Assembly (NCBI RefSeq): GCF_006540305.1
Contig: NZ_BJOR01000001.1
Coordinates: forward strand, 6,634,001 to 6,698,000
Reading direction: 5' to 3'
Origin: Streptomyces sp. 6-11-2
Lineage (GTDB): Bacteria; Actinomycetota; Actinomycetes; Streptomycetales; Streptomycetaceae
Length of the DNA stretch: 64,000 nucleotides
The notes under the pieces were generated by a model, which worked only from the letters and a program-made list of their open reading frames with translations, searched no databases and had not been told where the DNA came from. Below, piece after piece: positions 27,690 through 36,702 of this stretch (position 1 is its first letter; each line of letters begins with the position of its first letter). Both the position numbers and the translations under genes were made by a program.

Positions 27690-27830
27690 GGGGCTTTCTG
27701 CAAGAGTCCCGGTAAAACTGCCCGATGATGTACGGATGGCGTCCATGGGCAGTGGACGCCCGATGACGCCGGTGGAGCCGATGAGTACCTTGCCCTCCGG
27801 AATGCCCGGAATCTCGGCGACATGGCGGAC
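27690..27830 (-). pseudogene. Scrap of an ArgJ-like ornithine acetyltransferase
   Basis: On the reverse strand a short stretch reads GKVLIGSTGVIGRPLPMDAI, which resembles the conserved STGVIG..LPMD region of ArgJ, just before its autocleavage site. Nothing of the rest of ArgJ is recognisable on either side, and the frame crosses into unrelated sequence. It is a small leftover of an argJ paralogue, not a gene. Confidence 0.4.
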
Positions 27831-28146
27831 GGCCCGGCCGCCCGCCCACCCGAGTCCACCGACTCCACCGTGACCTTGGGCTGACGACCGCAGCCGCGGC
27901 CTGATCTCGACTTCGCCACGAAAGTCAGTGATCAGTACTTCGCCGGGATCGGGCGCCGTGCGGGCCGGGACTGGAACTCAGGCACAAGGTGTGGTTCGTG
28001 CGCAAGTCGGCCGGGGGAATTCCGCTCGGCGGCCGGGCCGGTGGCTCAGGACTGCAAGAATGGCCGGGTCAGCCGTTCGGCGTACAGCGGCGGGCGCGTC
28101 GCGTGCCCCGGAGCTTATGCCTCCGACGAATGGGAAGCCCTCAGCC

Positions 28147-30426
28147 ATGACCGCCCAGCGCAGCTCCGGGGAGCGCACTGCTTTCGTCCACCAACTCAAG
28201 GTCGCTCTGGTGGGGATGAAACCTCCGGTGTGGCGGCGGCTGGTGGTGCCTTCGGACATCGCCCTGGGGTCGCTGCACGACGTGATCCAGGGGGCGTTCG
28301 GCTGGGAGGGCATGCACCTGCACGTCTTCGAGGACCGCGCCGGCGGACGGTACGCCCCTCGGGGGGACCTCGACGTCCCGGTCTTCGACGAGGAGGAGGC
28401 CGGCCTCGCGGATGTCCTGCCGGGTACCGGCGACTACATGGACTACACGTACGACTTCGGCGACGACTGGCTGCACCGGATCACGGTGGAGGCGGTGCGC
28501 CCCGCCCGGGAGGGTGAAGGGGAGCACGCGGTGTGCGCGGGCGGGCGCCGGGCCATGCCGCCCGCCGAGGACCTCGGCGGTGTGTGGGGGCTGGCCGGGC
28601 TGCTGGAGCGGTACGCGGACGGGGAGCGGCCGAGCCCCAGGCTTGTCCGGCACGGCGGTGAGGAGTGGGCGGAGTACGACGGCCTGCACGACGAGGTGCT
28701 GGCGGGCCTGTACGAGGTGGGCTTCGACCCGGTCGCCTTCGACCCCGCCGAGCTCACCGGGGAGCTCGCGCAGGTGCCGCTACGTCGGGCGGTGGGCACG
28801 ATGCGGAAGAGGCACGGCGAGCCGGGTGGGCGCCAGGTTCCGCCGGGGAGGTACCGGTGCGAGTGCGGTGGTCTGCACCCGCTGCCCGGAGGCGCGGGGC
28901 CGCTCGCCGAGGACGACGAGTCGGACGACGAGGTGTCGTTGTCCGATGTCCTGGGCGCCGTGGGCTTGCGGTTGCCGGCCGTGCGGCTGCCTGGCGAGAC
29001 GGAGCTGGCCCGCGCGGTGCGCGAGGTGCCCGCTTTCATGGCGGCGGTGCGCCTCGGGCACTGGTGCGGCGGCGGTCGGGAACTGACCCCGAAGGGGGTG
29101 CTGCGGCCGAAGCTCGCCCGGCAGGCCGTGGAGGAGGCCGAGCTGTGGCGCGTCGACCCCGACGGGTGGGGTGATGCCGAGGAGCGGGCCGCGTGGCTGG
29201 CGAAGGTCCGCAGCGCGGCTGACATGGAGCCGCTGGCTCTGCCCTGGGACTGGGCGCTGGACTGTGGCTTCGTCGAGATGGAGGGCAACCGGGCGTACGC
29301 CGGCGACGAACTGCCGGACCAGGACGATGACGCGGCGCTCCTGTCTGCCTGGCAGGAAGCGGTGGCGGGCGCGACGGTCGAACTCTCCCTCTCCTTCCCT
29401 GCGTTGGACGAGTTGCCGGGCGGGCTGCAGCCGTTGCGGGAGCTGGTCGAGGAAGCCCCGCCGCTGGTGTTCTTGATGCTGATCGCGGCGTACGGGCTGC
29501 CCGATGGGGAGTGGCTGGCCGTCGACGGCTTCCTCACCGACGGCATGGAAGGGCTGCCCGAAGGCCCGGCCCGGCGGCTGGTCTCGGCGCTCCTCATCGG
29601 CCAATATCACGACACCGCCGGGACTCTGGAGCTGTTCGGCGCCGCCGAACGTGAGGGCCACGAGCCTCCTGCGACGGACGCCGTGCTCGCGCTGCTGTTT
29701 GACGGGCCCGACGGCGGCATGCGGGGCACGCCGTCCGCCGGCCGCTTCCGGCTCACCACGCTGGGCCGCTCCGGCCTGCGCGCGCTGCTGGTGGCGGCGG
29801 GCGTCCCGGCACCGGTGATCGGCTCGCTCGCCCAGGCAGACGCCCGCGCACTGCTGGCCGCGCTCCCTGCGTACCCCTCCGAGACGGACGTGGCGGCGGA
29901 GGTGGCGGGCTGGCTGGCGGCTCGCCCCGCGGCGGACGCGGCTGTCCAGGTGGTGGATGCCTGCGACGGCACGGAGCCGGCCGACGCCCTGCGCCGCCTG
30001 CAGGCCCCGCGGGTGCTGGCCGCCATACTGGAGGCGGACCGTACCGGGCGGGCGAAGGCGGTACTACGCAAGGCCGCCCTCTCGAAGGTCACCGGCTGTG
30101 CTCACGCGGCGGCGTCCATGTTGCGCCGGATCGGCGAGCCTGCCGAAGGAGAGGACGCGTGGGGCCTGGAGTGGATGCTGGTGGACGGCGTGCTGCCGTT
30201 CGTCGCAGCGGGCGAGCAATTGCTACGCGAACAGCTGCTGGCAGGCCCCGAGGAGGGCAGGCGTCCGCTCGAGCAGCTGGCCGAGCGCGCCGACGACCTG
30301 TGGCGGGCCGGCCACCCGCACGCCGGCGAGGTGCTCGGCGCGCTGGCCGATGCCGTCAAGCCCGTCGACAAGGCCCTGGCCAAGCGGCTGCGGAAGGCCG
30401 CGTTCAAGGCAGGGAGCGCCAAGTGA
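28147..30426 (+). CDS. pRiA4b ORF-3-like domain protein
   Basis: About 759 residues. The N-terminal 180 residues are a plasmid pRiA4b ORF-3 domain: HQLKVALVGMKPPVWRRL, SLHDVIQGAFGWEGMHLHVF, MDYTYDFGDDWLHRITV. The remainder is alpha-helical with an Asp/Glu-rich segment (LAEDDESDDEVSLSD) and HEAT-like stretches towards the end. No enzyme motif is visible. Its last codons overlap the SNF2 gene by 4 bp (GTGA at 30423), so the two are translationally coupled. This and the SWIM gene downstream form one operon. The function is unknown; the link to a SNF2 ATPase suggests a nucleic-acid role. Confidence 0.75.
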   Translation: MTAQRSSGERTAFVHQLKVALVGMKPPVWRRLVVPSDIALGSLHDVIQGAFGWEGMHLHVFEDRAGGRYAPRGDLDVPVFDEEEAGLADVLPGTGDYMDYTYDFGDDWLHRITVEAVRPAREGEGEHAVCAGGRRAMPPAEDLGGVWGLAGLLERYADGERPSPRLVRHGGEEWAEYDGLHDEVLAGLYEVGFDPVAFDPAELTGELAQVPLRRAVGTMRKRHGEPGGRQVPPGRYRCECGGLHPLPGGAGPLAEDDESDDEVSLSDVLGAVGLRLPAVRLPGETELARAVREVPAFMAAVRLGHWCGGGRELTPKGVLRPKLARQAVEEAELWRVDPDGWGDAEERAAWLAKVRSAADMEPLALPWDWALDCGFVEMEGNRAYAGDELPDQDDDAALLSAWQEAVAGATVELSLSFPALDELPGGLQPLRELVEEAPPLVFLMLIAAYGLPDGEWLAVDGFLTDGMEGLPEGPARRLVSALLIGQYHDTAGTLELFGAAEREGHEPPATDAVLALLFDGPDGGMRGTPSAGRFRLTTLGRSGLRALLVAAGVPAPVIGSLAQADARALLAALPAYPSETDVAAEVAGWLAARPAADAAVQVVDACDGTEPADALRRLQAPRVLAAILEADRTGRAKAVLRKAALSKVTGCAHAAASMLRRIGEPAEGEDAWGLEWMLVDGVLPFVAAGEQLLREQLLAGPEEGRRPLEQLAERADDLWRAGHPHAGEVLGALADAVKPVDKALAKRLRKAAFKAGSAK

Positions 30427-33359
30427 GCCTGCTCGTGAGGGAGATCGGCGCCGAAGCTGTACCGCTCGTCGATCCCGCTGCTACCGCCTGGGCCCGCGAG
30501 CGCCTCGTCGCCGGCGGCTGGGCGGCGGTGTTCGCCCCTGCCGAGCCGGGACAGCCGGCCCGGCTCGGCCGTCTGGTGCTCTACCGGTCCGCTGCCGACG
30601 CCTGCCGCGTGCCCGCCCAGGCCGCCGCGCCGGAGGCGGTGGAGCGGGTCCGGCTGCCGCTGGTCCTGCCGCACGGCAGCGGGGTGCGCACCCGCACCGT
30701 CGATGGGTGGGCGCTCGATCCGGGTGGCGCGCTCGCCCTCCTGCTCGACCTGCCCGGGACCGGGGTCCATCCCTCGCTCCTCGCGTGGGCAGCCGTCGCC
30801 CGGCTCGCCCTTCGGCTGCTGGGCGAGGGACGTCTGTATCCGGCGCTGACCTCCGACACGTACACCACCTGGCGCTTCGGACCGCCCGGCGCGAAGGGCA
30901 AGCGGGACCTGGACGCGCTGGCCGCCGCCCTGCCGCCGTACGCCCACAACCTCCCCGCGCCCCCGGCGGACGACCAGACCGTACGAGTCGCCGAACCGGC
31001 TGCTCTGGTACGGGAGTTCTGCGACGCGCTCGCGGACGCTCTGCCGCGCACCCCAGCCGCCGGCCGGGCCGTGCCCGGCAACCCTTACGCCAACCGTGCG
31101 ACCGCCCTGCATCCGCGCCTGGCCCAGTGGGCGGCCGAAACCGCGGCCGAGCGGGCCGCGCAGATCAGTGTGGAACTGCGGGTCGAGCCCCCGGCCGGGC
31201 GGCGCCGTGTCTTCCACACGGTGCTGCAGCTGCGGACCGCGGCCGACCCGTCCCTGGTCCTGGACGCTGCCGAGTTGTGGGCCGATCCGGTTCGCGCACA
31301 GCACCTGCTCGGTCCGCGCGCCGAGGAAGAAGCGCTGCTCGCGCTGCGCCGCGCCGCCCGCGCCTGGCAACCGCTGGCTCGCCTGCTCGCCGAGGCCGCC
31401 CCCAGCATGCTGCGGCTCGATGACGAGGAGGCCATGGAGCTGCTGGGGGACGCCACCGACACATTGCGTTCGGCGGGCGTGCGGGTGCACTGGCCGCGTG
31501 AGCTGGTCAAGTCCCTCGAAGCGCACGCGGAGATCGGGGCGGCGACCGCGCCCGGCGCGACCGTGGACACCCTGCTGGGCCGCGACGCACTGCTCGACTT
31601 CTCCTGGCATGTCGCGCTCGGCGGCGAGAAACTCACCGAGGCCGAGCTCGACCAACTCGCCGAGGCCCGCCGCCCGCTGGTCAAGCTGCGCGACCAGTGG
31701 GTGGTCGCCGACCCGAAACTCGTGGCCCGCCTCAAACGGCGGCGCGACCGCGAACTCGCCCCGGTGGACGCACTCCAGGCGGTGCTGACCGGAGAAGTGG
31801 AATGGGACGGTGAGCGCGTCGCGGTGGAGGCGGCCGGCGCCTTCGGCGAGATGGTCGCCCAACTGCGCGCCCCCGAGGGCCGCGCCCTCGTCCGGGCGCC
31901 GGAGGGCCTGACCGCCACCCTGCGCGGCTACCAGCTGCGGGGCCTTGCCTGGCTGGCGGACATGACCCGCCTGACCCTCGGCGGCATCCTCGCCGACGAC
32001 ATGGGCCTCGGCAAGACCGTCACGCTGCTCGCCCTCCATCTGCACCGCCAGGAGCAGCCCGACACCGCGGGTCCCACCCTCGTGGTCTGCCCGGCCTCGC
32101 TGCTCGGCAACTGGCAGCGCGAGGCCGCCCGCTTCGCCCCCGCCGTGCCGGTACGCCGCTACCACGGCGGGGAGCGCACCCTGGACCACCTCGCCGGGGA
32201 CGAACTCGTCCTGGTCACCTACGGCGTGCTGCGCCGCGACCGGGAGCGGCTCGCCGCCGTGAAGTGGTCGCTGGTGGCCGCCGACGAGGCCCAGCACGTC
32301 AAGAACCCGTACGCCACCACCGCCCGCGAACTGCGCGCCCTGCCTGCCCGTGCCCGCGTCGCGCTCACCGGCACCCCGGTGGAGAACAACCTTTCCGAGC
32401 TGTGGGCACTGCTCGACTGGACCACACCCGGCCTGCTCGGCCCGCTGTCCGCCTTCCGTGACCGTTTCGCCAAAGCCATCGAGCGCGGCGCGCTGGGCAT
32501 GGACGATGACGCGGAGACCGCCGATCAGGCCCGGCAGGCCGCCGAGCACCTCACCCGTCTCACCCGCCCGTTCCTGCTGCGCCGCCGCAAGTCCGACCCT
32601 GGGATCGCCCCCGAACTCCCGGCCAAGACCGAGACCGACCACCCCGTCGCCCTCACCCGTGAGCAGGCCGCCCTGTACGAGGCGCAGGTACGCGAGGCCA
32701 TGGCCCTCATCGAGAAGGCGGACGGCATCGCCCGCCGCGGCCTGGTCCTCAAACTCCTCACCGCGCTCAAGCAGATCTGCAACCACCCCGCCCACTACCT
32801 GCGCGAGGCCGGCCCGCTGCCCGGCCGCTCGGGCAAACTGGAACTCCTCGACGAACTGCTCGACACGGTGGTGGCCGAAGGCGAGGGCGCCCTGGTCTTC
32901 ACCCAGTACACGCAGATGGGCAAGCTCCTTCAGCAGCACTTCGCCGACCGCGGCGTCCGTGCCCGCTACCTGCACGGCGCCACCGCCGTCCCCCGGCGCG
33001 AGGAGATGGTCGCCGCCTTCCAGCAGGGCGAGTTCCCCGTCTTCCTGCTCTCCCTGAAGGCCGCCGGCACCGGCCTCAACCTCACCCGCGCCACCCACGT
33101 GATCCACTACGACCGCTGGTGGAACCCGGCTGTCGAGGACCAGGCCACCGACCGCGCCTACCGGATCGGCCAGGACCGCGCTGTCCAGGTCCACCGCCTC
33201 ACCACCCAGGGCACCGTCGAGGACAAGGTCGCCCGCCTGCTCGGTGCCAAGCGCGCCCTCGCGGACCAGGTCATCGCCTCCGGTGAGGCCGCCCTGACCG
33301 AACTCTCCGACGCAGACCTCGCCGAACTCGTCGCGCTCTCCAAGGAGTTCGAGGAATGA
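30423..33359 (+). CDS. SNF2-family DNA-dependent ATPase/helicase
   Basis: 978 residues. An N-terminal accessory region of about 500 residues (SNF2_assoc type) precedes a complete Swi2/Snf2 motor. Motif I is DDMGLGKT (about 525), motif II DEAQH (about 620), motif III LTGTPVENN. In lobe 2 are LVFTQYTQMGKL, SLKAAGTGLNLT and DRAYRIGQ. Such ATPases translocate on double-stranded DNA and remodel protein-DNA complexes. The GTG start overlaps the upstream stop, and the end overlaps the SWIM gene start (ATGA at 33356), so the three proteins are probably made in fixed ratio. This SNF2/SWIM pairing recurs in bacteria; its task is not established. Confidence 0.92.
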   Translation: MSLLVREIGAEAVPLVDPAATAWARERLVAGGWAAVFAPAEPGQPARLGRLVLYRSAADACRVPAQAAAPEAVERVRLPLVLPHGSGVRTRTVDGWALDPGGALALLLDLPGTGVHPSLLAWAAVARLALRLLGEGRLYPALTSDTYTTWRFGPPGAKGKRDLDALAAALPPYAHNLPAPPADDQTVRVAEPAALVREFCDALADALPRTPAAGRAVPGNPYANRATALHPRLAQWAAETAAERAAQISVELRVEPPAGRRRVFHTVLQLRTAADPSLVLDAAELWADPVRAQHLLGPRAEEEALLALRRAARAWQPLARLLAEAAPSMLRLDDEEAMELLGDATDTLRSAGVRVHWPRELVKSLEAHAEIGAATAPGATVDTLLGRDALLDFSWHVALGGEKLTEAELDQLAEARRPLVKLRDQWVVADPKLVARLKRRRDRELAPVDALQAVLTGEVEWDGERVAVEAAGAFGEMVAQLRAPEGRALVRAPEGLTATLRGYQLRGLAWLADMTRLTLGGILADDMGLGKTVTLLALHLHRQEQPDTAGPTLVVCPASLLGNWQREAARFAPAVPVRRYHGGERTLDHLAGDELVLVTYGVLRRDRERLAAVKWSLVAADEAQHVKNPYATTARELRALPARARVALTGTPVENNLSELWALLDWTTPGLLGPLSAFRDRFAKAIERGALGMDDDAETADQARQAAEHLTRLTRPFLLRRRKSDPGIAPELPAKTETDHPVALTREQAALYEAQVREAMALIEKADGIARRGLVLKLLTALKQICNHPAHYLREAGPLPGRSGKLELLDELLDTVVAEGEGALVFTQYTQMGKLLQQHFADRGVRARYLHGATAVPRREEMVAAFQQGEFPVFLLSLKAAGTGLNLTRATHVIHYDRWWNPAVEDQATDRAYRIGQDRAVQVHRLTTQGTVEDKVARLLGAKRALADQVIASGEAALTELSDADLAELVALSKEFEE

Positions 33360-34657
33360 CCCCCGCCCGCAAGGCACCCCGTACCGGCAGCCGCGCCTTC
33401 GCCGCCACCTGGTGGGGGCAGGCCTGGGTGGACGCCCTGGAGGCCTCCACCCTCGATTCCGGCCGCCTCTCCCGCGGCCGCACCTACGCCCGCAAAGGCA
33501 TGGTCGGCCCGGTCACCGTCACCCCCGGTGTGCTGCGCGCCGAGGTCGAGGGCAGCACCCCCTGGCCGTACGACGCCGCGGTGCACCTGCGCGTCCTCAC
33601 CGACGCCCAGTGGGACACCCTCCTCGCCGCCATCGCCGCCCAGGCCGGCCGCACCGCCGCCCTCCTCGACGGCGAGATGCCCACCGACCTCGTCGACGAC
33701 GCCCGCACCGCCGGCATCCCCCTGCTGCCCGAGCCGAGCGAACTCGACCCCGAGTGCTCCTGCCCCGACTGGGGCTACCCCTGCAAGCACGCCGCCGCCC
33801 TGTGCTACGCCACCGCCGCCCACCTCGACGACGACCCCTTCTGGCTCTTCACCCTCCGCGGCCGCACCAAGGACACCGTCCTCGCCGCGCTGCGCACCCG
33901 GCGCCAGGCCCGCACAGGCGCCGCGCCGGAAACCGGCGGCACGCCCCGCGGCCAGGGCGTGCCCGCCCGCGACGCGTTCGCCTCCTTCGACGGCGTCTTC
34001 ACCCCGCCCGCCCCACAGACCGAGGGAACCGAGAGCCCGCCCGCCGACCCCGCCGACCCCGGGTCGGTCCCTTCCCCCCTCACGACCACGCCCCCACCCG
34101 ACGCCCCCTTCACCCTCGACGACCTCGAAGCCCTCACCCGGGACACCGCTCAGCGCGCCCGCGCCCTTGCGGCCGGACACACCGCCTCCCTCACCTGCAC
34201 CCCGCTCGACGACGCCGTACGCCTCGCCGCGAGCGGCGTCGGCGAGCACTGGTTCCATCAACTCGTACGCTCCACCGGCCTGCCTCCATTCGACTTCGCC
34301 CGCCTGGTCCGCGCCCAGCGCCACGGCGGCCCGGCCGGCGTCGCCGTCGCCCGCGCGCCCCTCACCCCCGACCCCGCTACCATGGCCGCGGCCCGCGCCG
34401 CCCTCTGCGACCCCGACAACGCCGACAACGCGGAGACCGAGGACGACACCGCGGGCACCGTGCGGGTACGCGTCTGGCGCAACCGTCTCACCGCCGATGA
34501 CGAGGGCGTCCAGATCCGCCTCGGCCCCGACAACCGATGGCATCCCTACCTCCGCGAAGGACGCGGCTCCACCACCCGATGGTGGCCCTGTGCCCCCGCC
34601 ACAGCCGACCCCGTCGCCGCCCTCGTCGCGGCCCGTACCGCCGCCACGCGGAACTGA
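33356..34657 (+). CDS. SWIM zinc-finger protein, partner of the SNF2 ATPase
   Basis: 433 residues. The SWIM finger is ECSCPDWGYPCKHAAAL (about 132-148), with ligands Cys-x-Cys...Cys-x-His. The N-terminal opening AFAATWWGQAWVDALE and RGRTYARKGMV are typical of bacterial SWIM proteins encoded beside SNF2 helicases. A Pro/Thr-rich linker (about 200-255) separates it from a C-terminal helical domain ending GRGSTTRWWPC. SWIM domains bind DNA or proteins. The start overlaps the SNF2 stop by 4 bp. It is followed 37 bp later by a Uma2-type gene. Confidence 0.88.
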   Translation: MTPARKAPRTGSRAFAATWWGQAWVDALEASTLDSGRLSRGRTYARKGMVGPVTVTPGVLRAEVEGSTPWPYDAAVHLRVLTDAQWDTLLAAIAAQAGRTAALLDGEMPTDLVDDARTAGIPLLPEPSELDPECSCPDWGYPCKHAAALCYATAAHLDDDPFWLFTLRGRTKDTVLAALRTRRQARTGAAPETGGTPRGQGVPARDAFASFDGVFTPPAPQTEGTESPPADPADPGSVPSPLTTTPPPDAPFTLDDLEALTRDTAQRARALAAGHTASLTCTPLDDAVRLAASGVGEHWFHQLVRSTGLPPFDFARLVRAQRHGGPAGVAVARAPLTPDPATMAAARAALCDPDNADNAETEDDTAGTVRVRVWRNRLTADDEGVQIRLGPDNRWHPYLREGRGSTTRWWPCAPATADPVAALVAARTAATRN

Positions 34658-34694
34658 CGGATTAAGCTGGCCGGGGCGCCCGAAGGAGGACACG

Positions 34695-35275
34695 ATGACG
34701 ACCGCATGGGACGCGCTCCCGCCCTGGATGCTGCCGCCTCGGCCGAGTGGTTGGGAGGCCGATGACCTCGACAACGCACCCGACCTCCCACGACACACCG
34801 AGCTGATCGATGGAGCGCTGATCTTCATGATGTCCCCGCAGCGGTCCTGGCACGCCCGCGTCGTCACCCGGCTTACGACCGCACTGGACGATCAAGCTCC
34901 CGAGGGATTCGTGATCGACCGGGAGATGACGGTCAAGCTGAACGAGAAGAACCGCCCGAGCCTGACGTCCTCGCTGTCACGGCCCCATACGACCCGAACC
35001 GTACGTGCTACCTCCCCGACCAGGTCGCCCTCGCCATCGAAGTCGTCTCGGATGAGTCCGCCGACCGCGACCGGTCGCTGAAGCCGTTCAAGTACGCGCA
35101 GGCGGGTATTCGGCACTACTGGCGTGTCGAGGACGAAAACGGCCTCCCCGTCATCCACACGTACGAGCTGGACGACACCACCCGCACCTACGTAGCCACC
35201 GGTATTAGCCGCGATCGCATGAAGACCGCGGTCCCTTTCGGCATCGACATCGACTTGCCCCGTCTCGTCCGCTGA
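34695..35275 (+). pseudogene. Uma2-family (DUF820) endonuclease-fold gene with a one-base frameshift
   Basis: The first 88 codons (ATG after AAGGAGGA) give the Uma2 start: HTELIDGALIFMMSPQRSWH, VIDREMTVKLNEKNRP. One base is missing in a C-run at 34955-34957. In the next frame the gene continues perfectly with EPDVLAVTAPYDPNR, VALAIEVVSDESADRDRSLK, KYAQAGIRHYWRVE and ends at 35275. The PD-(D/E)xK-like Asp (EPDV) and Glu (IEVV) are both after the shift. Because the change is in a homopolymer, a sequencing error is possible; if so this is an intact gene of about 193 residues. Uma2 proteins have a restriction-endonuclease fold and unknown function. Confidence 0.85.
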
Positions 35276-35413
35276 TCACCAAAACCTCCGAAGGATGCCG
35301 CGGCCTTCAGGCTGGGGAGGAATTCGGTCGCCCGCGGAGCGGGACAGGGAATGCCGTTTCGCCGACGGGCGAACCGGCGTCGACTGTCGTGCGACGCCGA
35401 TAGGTTGGCGCGC

Positions 35414-36619
35414 GTGACGACGCAGCAGCAGGAGACGGCGGACGCCGGGTGTGCCCGGTACGTCTACCGGCTGCGCGTGTCCGCCACCGCCGAGAAGTTG
35501 CTGACGGGCGAGTGGGGGCGCTGCCGCTGGATCTGGAACGAGTGCGTCGCCCGGTCCAAGAAGGCGTTCGCCGACGGCGAGACGTGCGGCCCGGCGCGGC
35601 TGGACACGATGCTGACCGAGGCCCGCGCCGGCAACGCCTGGCTGCGCGAGGGCTCCTCGGTTCCGCAGCAGCAGATCATCCGGGACTTCGGCAGGTCCCG
35701 CGCCAAGGCGCTGAAGGACATCAAGGCGGGGCTGCCGATGCGCCGGCGAGCCGGAATGCCCGGACATAAGAAGCTCAAGGACTCCCGGCCGAGCCTGAAC
35801 TACACGCGGCGCGGCTTCCGGCTCAAGGACGGGCGGCTGCACCTGGCGGGCGGCATCAGCCTGACGGTGGTGTGGTCGCGGCAGCTTCCGGCCTACCCGT
35901 CGTCGGTGCGCGTGTACCGCGACAGCCTCGGCCACTGGTACGCAAGCTTTGTCCTTCCGACAGAGGTGCAGCCGCTGCCGCGCACCGGGGCGGTGATCGG
36001 TGTCGACTGGGGTGTGAAGGAGCTTGCGACCACGACCTCCGATGCCCACGATCTTCCGCATCCGCAGCACGGGAGGAAGGCCGCGGGGAAGCTGGCCCGC
36101 TACCAGCGGATGATGTCCCGCCGGAAGCCGCACAGGGGCCAGGCCGCTTCGAAGGGCTACCGCAAGGCGCAGCGGCAGGCCGCGAAGCTGCACCAGAAGA
36201 TCGCCCGGCAGCGGCAGGACACCGGCCGCAAGTGGGCCAAGGCAGTGGTCCGCGACCACGATGCCATCGCGGTGGAGGACTTCCACCCGAAGTTCCTCGC
36301 CAAGTCCTCGATGGCCCGCAAGGCGGCTGACGCGGCGATCGGCGCCACGAAGAAGGCCCTGGTCGAAATGGGCCGCAAGCACGGCCGTGCCGTGTACCTG
36401 GTCAACCCCGCGCACACCACGAGGGACTGCGCACGGTGCGGTGCGAGAGCCAAGCACGCACTCCTCCTTTCGGAACGTACCTACACGTGCACCGCGTGCG
36501 GAGCCCTCTCGCCGAGAGACAAGAACTCCGCATCCGTGATGCTCGTCCGGGCTGGTCTGACCCCGGCTGGTGCTGAGGGCGTAAGACCGTCTGGAGCGCT
36601 GCTCCAGAGGGCTGCCTGA
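35414..36619 (+). CDS. tnpB: TnpB-family RNA-guided nuclease, second copy
   Basis: 401 residues, from a different TnpB branch than the 7.7-kb copy. RuvC residues: Asp in GVDWGVKEL, Glu in IAVEDFHPK, Asp in SPRDKNSASV. The zinc ribbon is CARCGARAK...CTACG. The GTG start at 35414 gives VTTQQQETAD; a weak ribosome site is upstream. A typical right-end hairpin follows the stop. The element lies immediately 3' of the Uma2 gene and 5' of the phosphatase gene. No TnpA is adjacent. Nuclease residues are intact, so guided cleavage activity is plausible. Confidence 0.92.
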   Translation: MTTQQQETADAGCARYVYRLRVSATAEKLLTGEWGRCRWIWNECVARSKKAFADGETCGPARLDTMLTEARAGNAWLREGSSVPQQQIIRDFGRSRAKALKDIKAGLPMRRRAGMPGHKKLKDSRPSLNYTRRGFRLKDGRLHLAGGISLTVVWSRQLPAYPSSVRVYRDSLGHWYASFVLPTEVQPLPRTGAVIGVDWGVKELATTTSDAHDLPHPQHGRKAAGKLARYQRMMSRRKPHRGQAASKGYRKAQRQAAKLHQKIARQRQDTGRKWAKAVVRDHDAIAVEDFHPKFLAKSSMARKAADAAIGATKKALVEMGRKHGRAVYLVNPAHTTRDCARCGARAKHALLLSERTYTCTACGALSPRDKNSASVMLVRAGLTPAGAEGVRPSGALLQRAA

Positions 36620-36628
36620 GCCAGGAAT

Positions 36629-36657
36629 CCCCCGCCTTCAGGCGAGGGAGCAGTCAA
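36629..36657 (+). ncRNA. Right-end hairpin of second TnpB element, probable omega RNA 3' end
   Basis: CCCCCGCC-TTCA-GGCGAGGG (36629-36648) forms an 8-bp stem with one C/A mismatch, followed by AGCAGTCAAG. It occupies the same place and has the same closing AGTCAA as the hairpin after the first tnpB. The extent of any RNA is inferred. Confidence 0.5.
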
Positions 36658-36702
36658 GTAGTTGTCGCCAGTCGTTCTTCTCGGTGCCGTCCGGGACCAG
36701 CG

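Noticed and set aside
27104..27715. Forward frame of about 200 codons after the csp terminator
   Set aside because: Composition is not protein-like and the reverse strand in the same region is more plausible.
30102..33377. 1091-codon reverse-strand frame opposite the SNF2 gene
   Set aside because: Antisense shadow; the forward strand has all SNF2 motifs in order.
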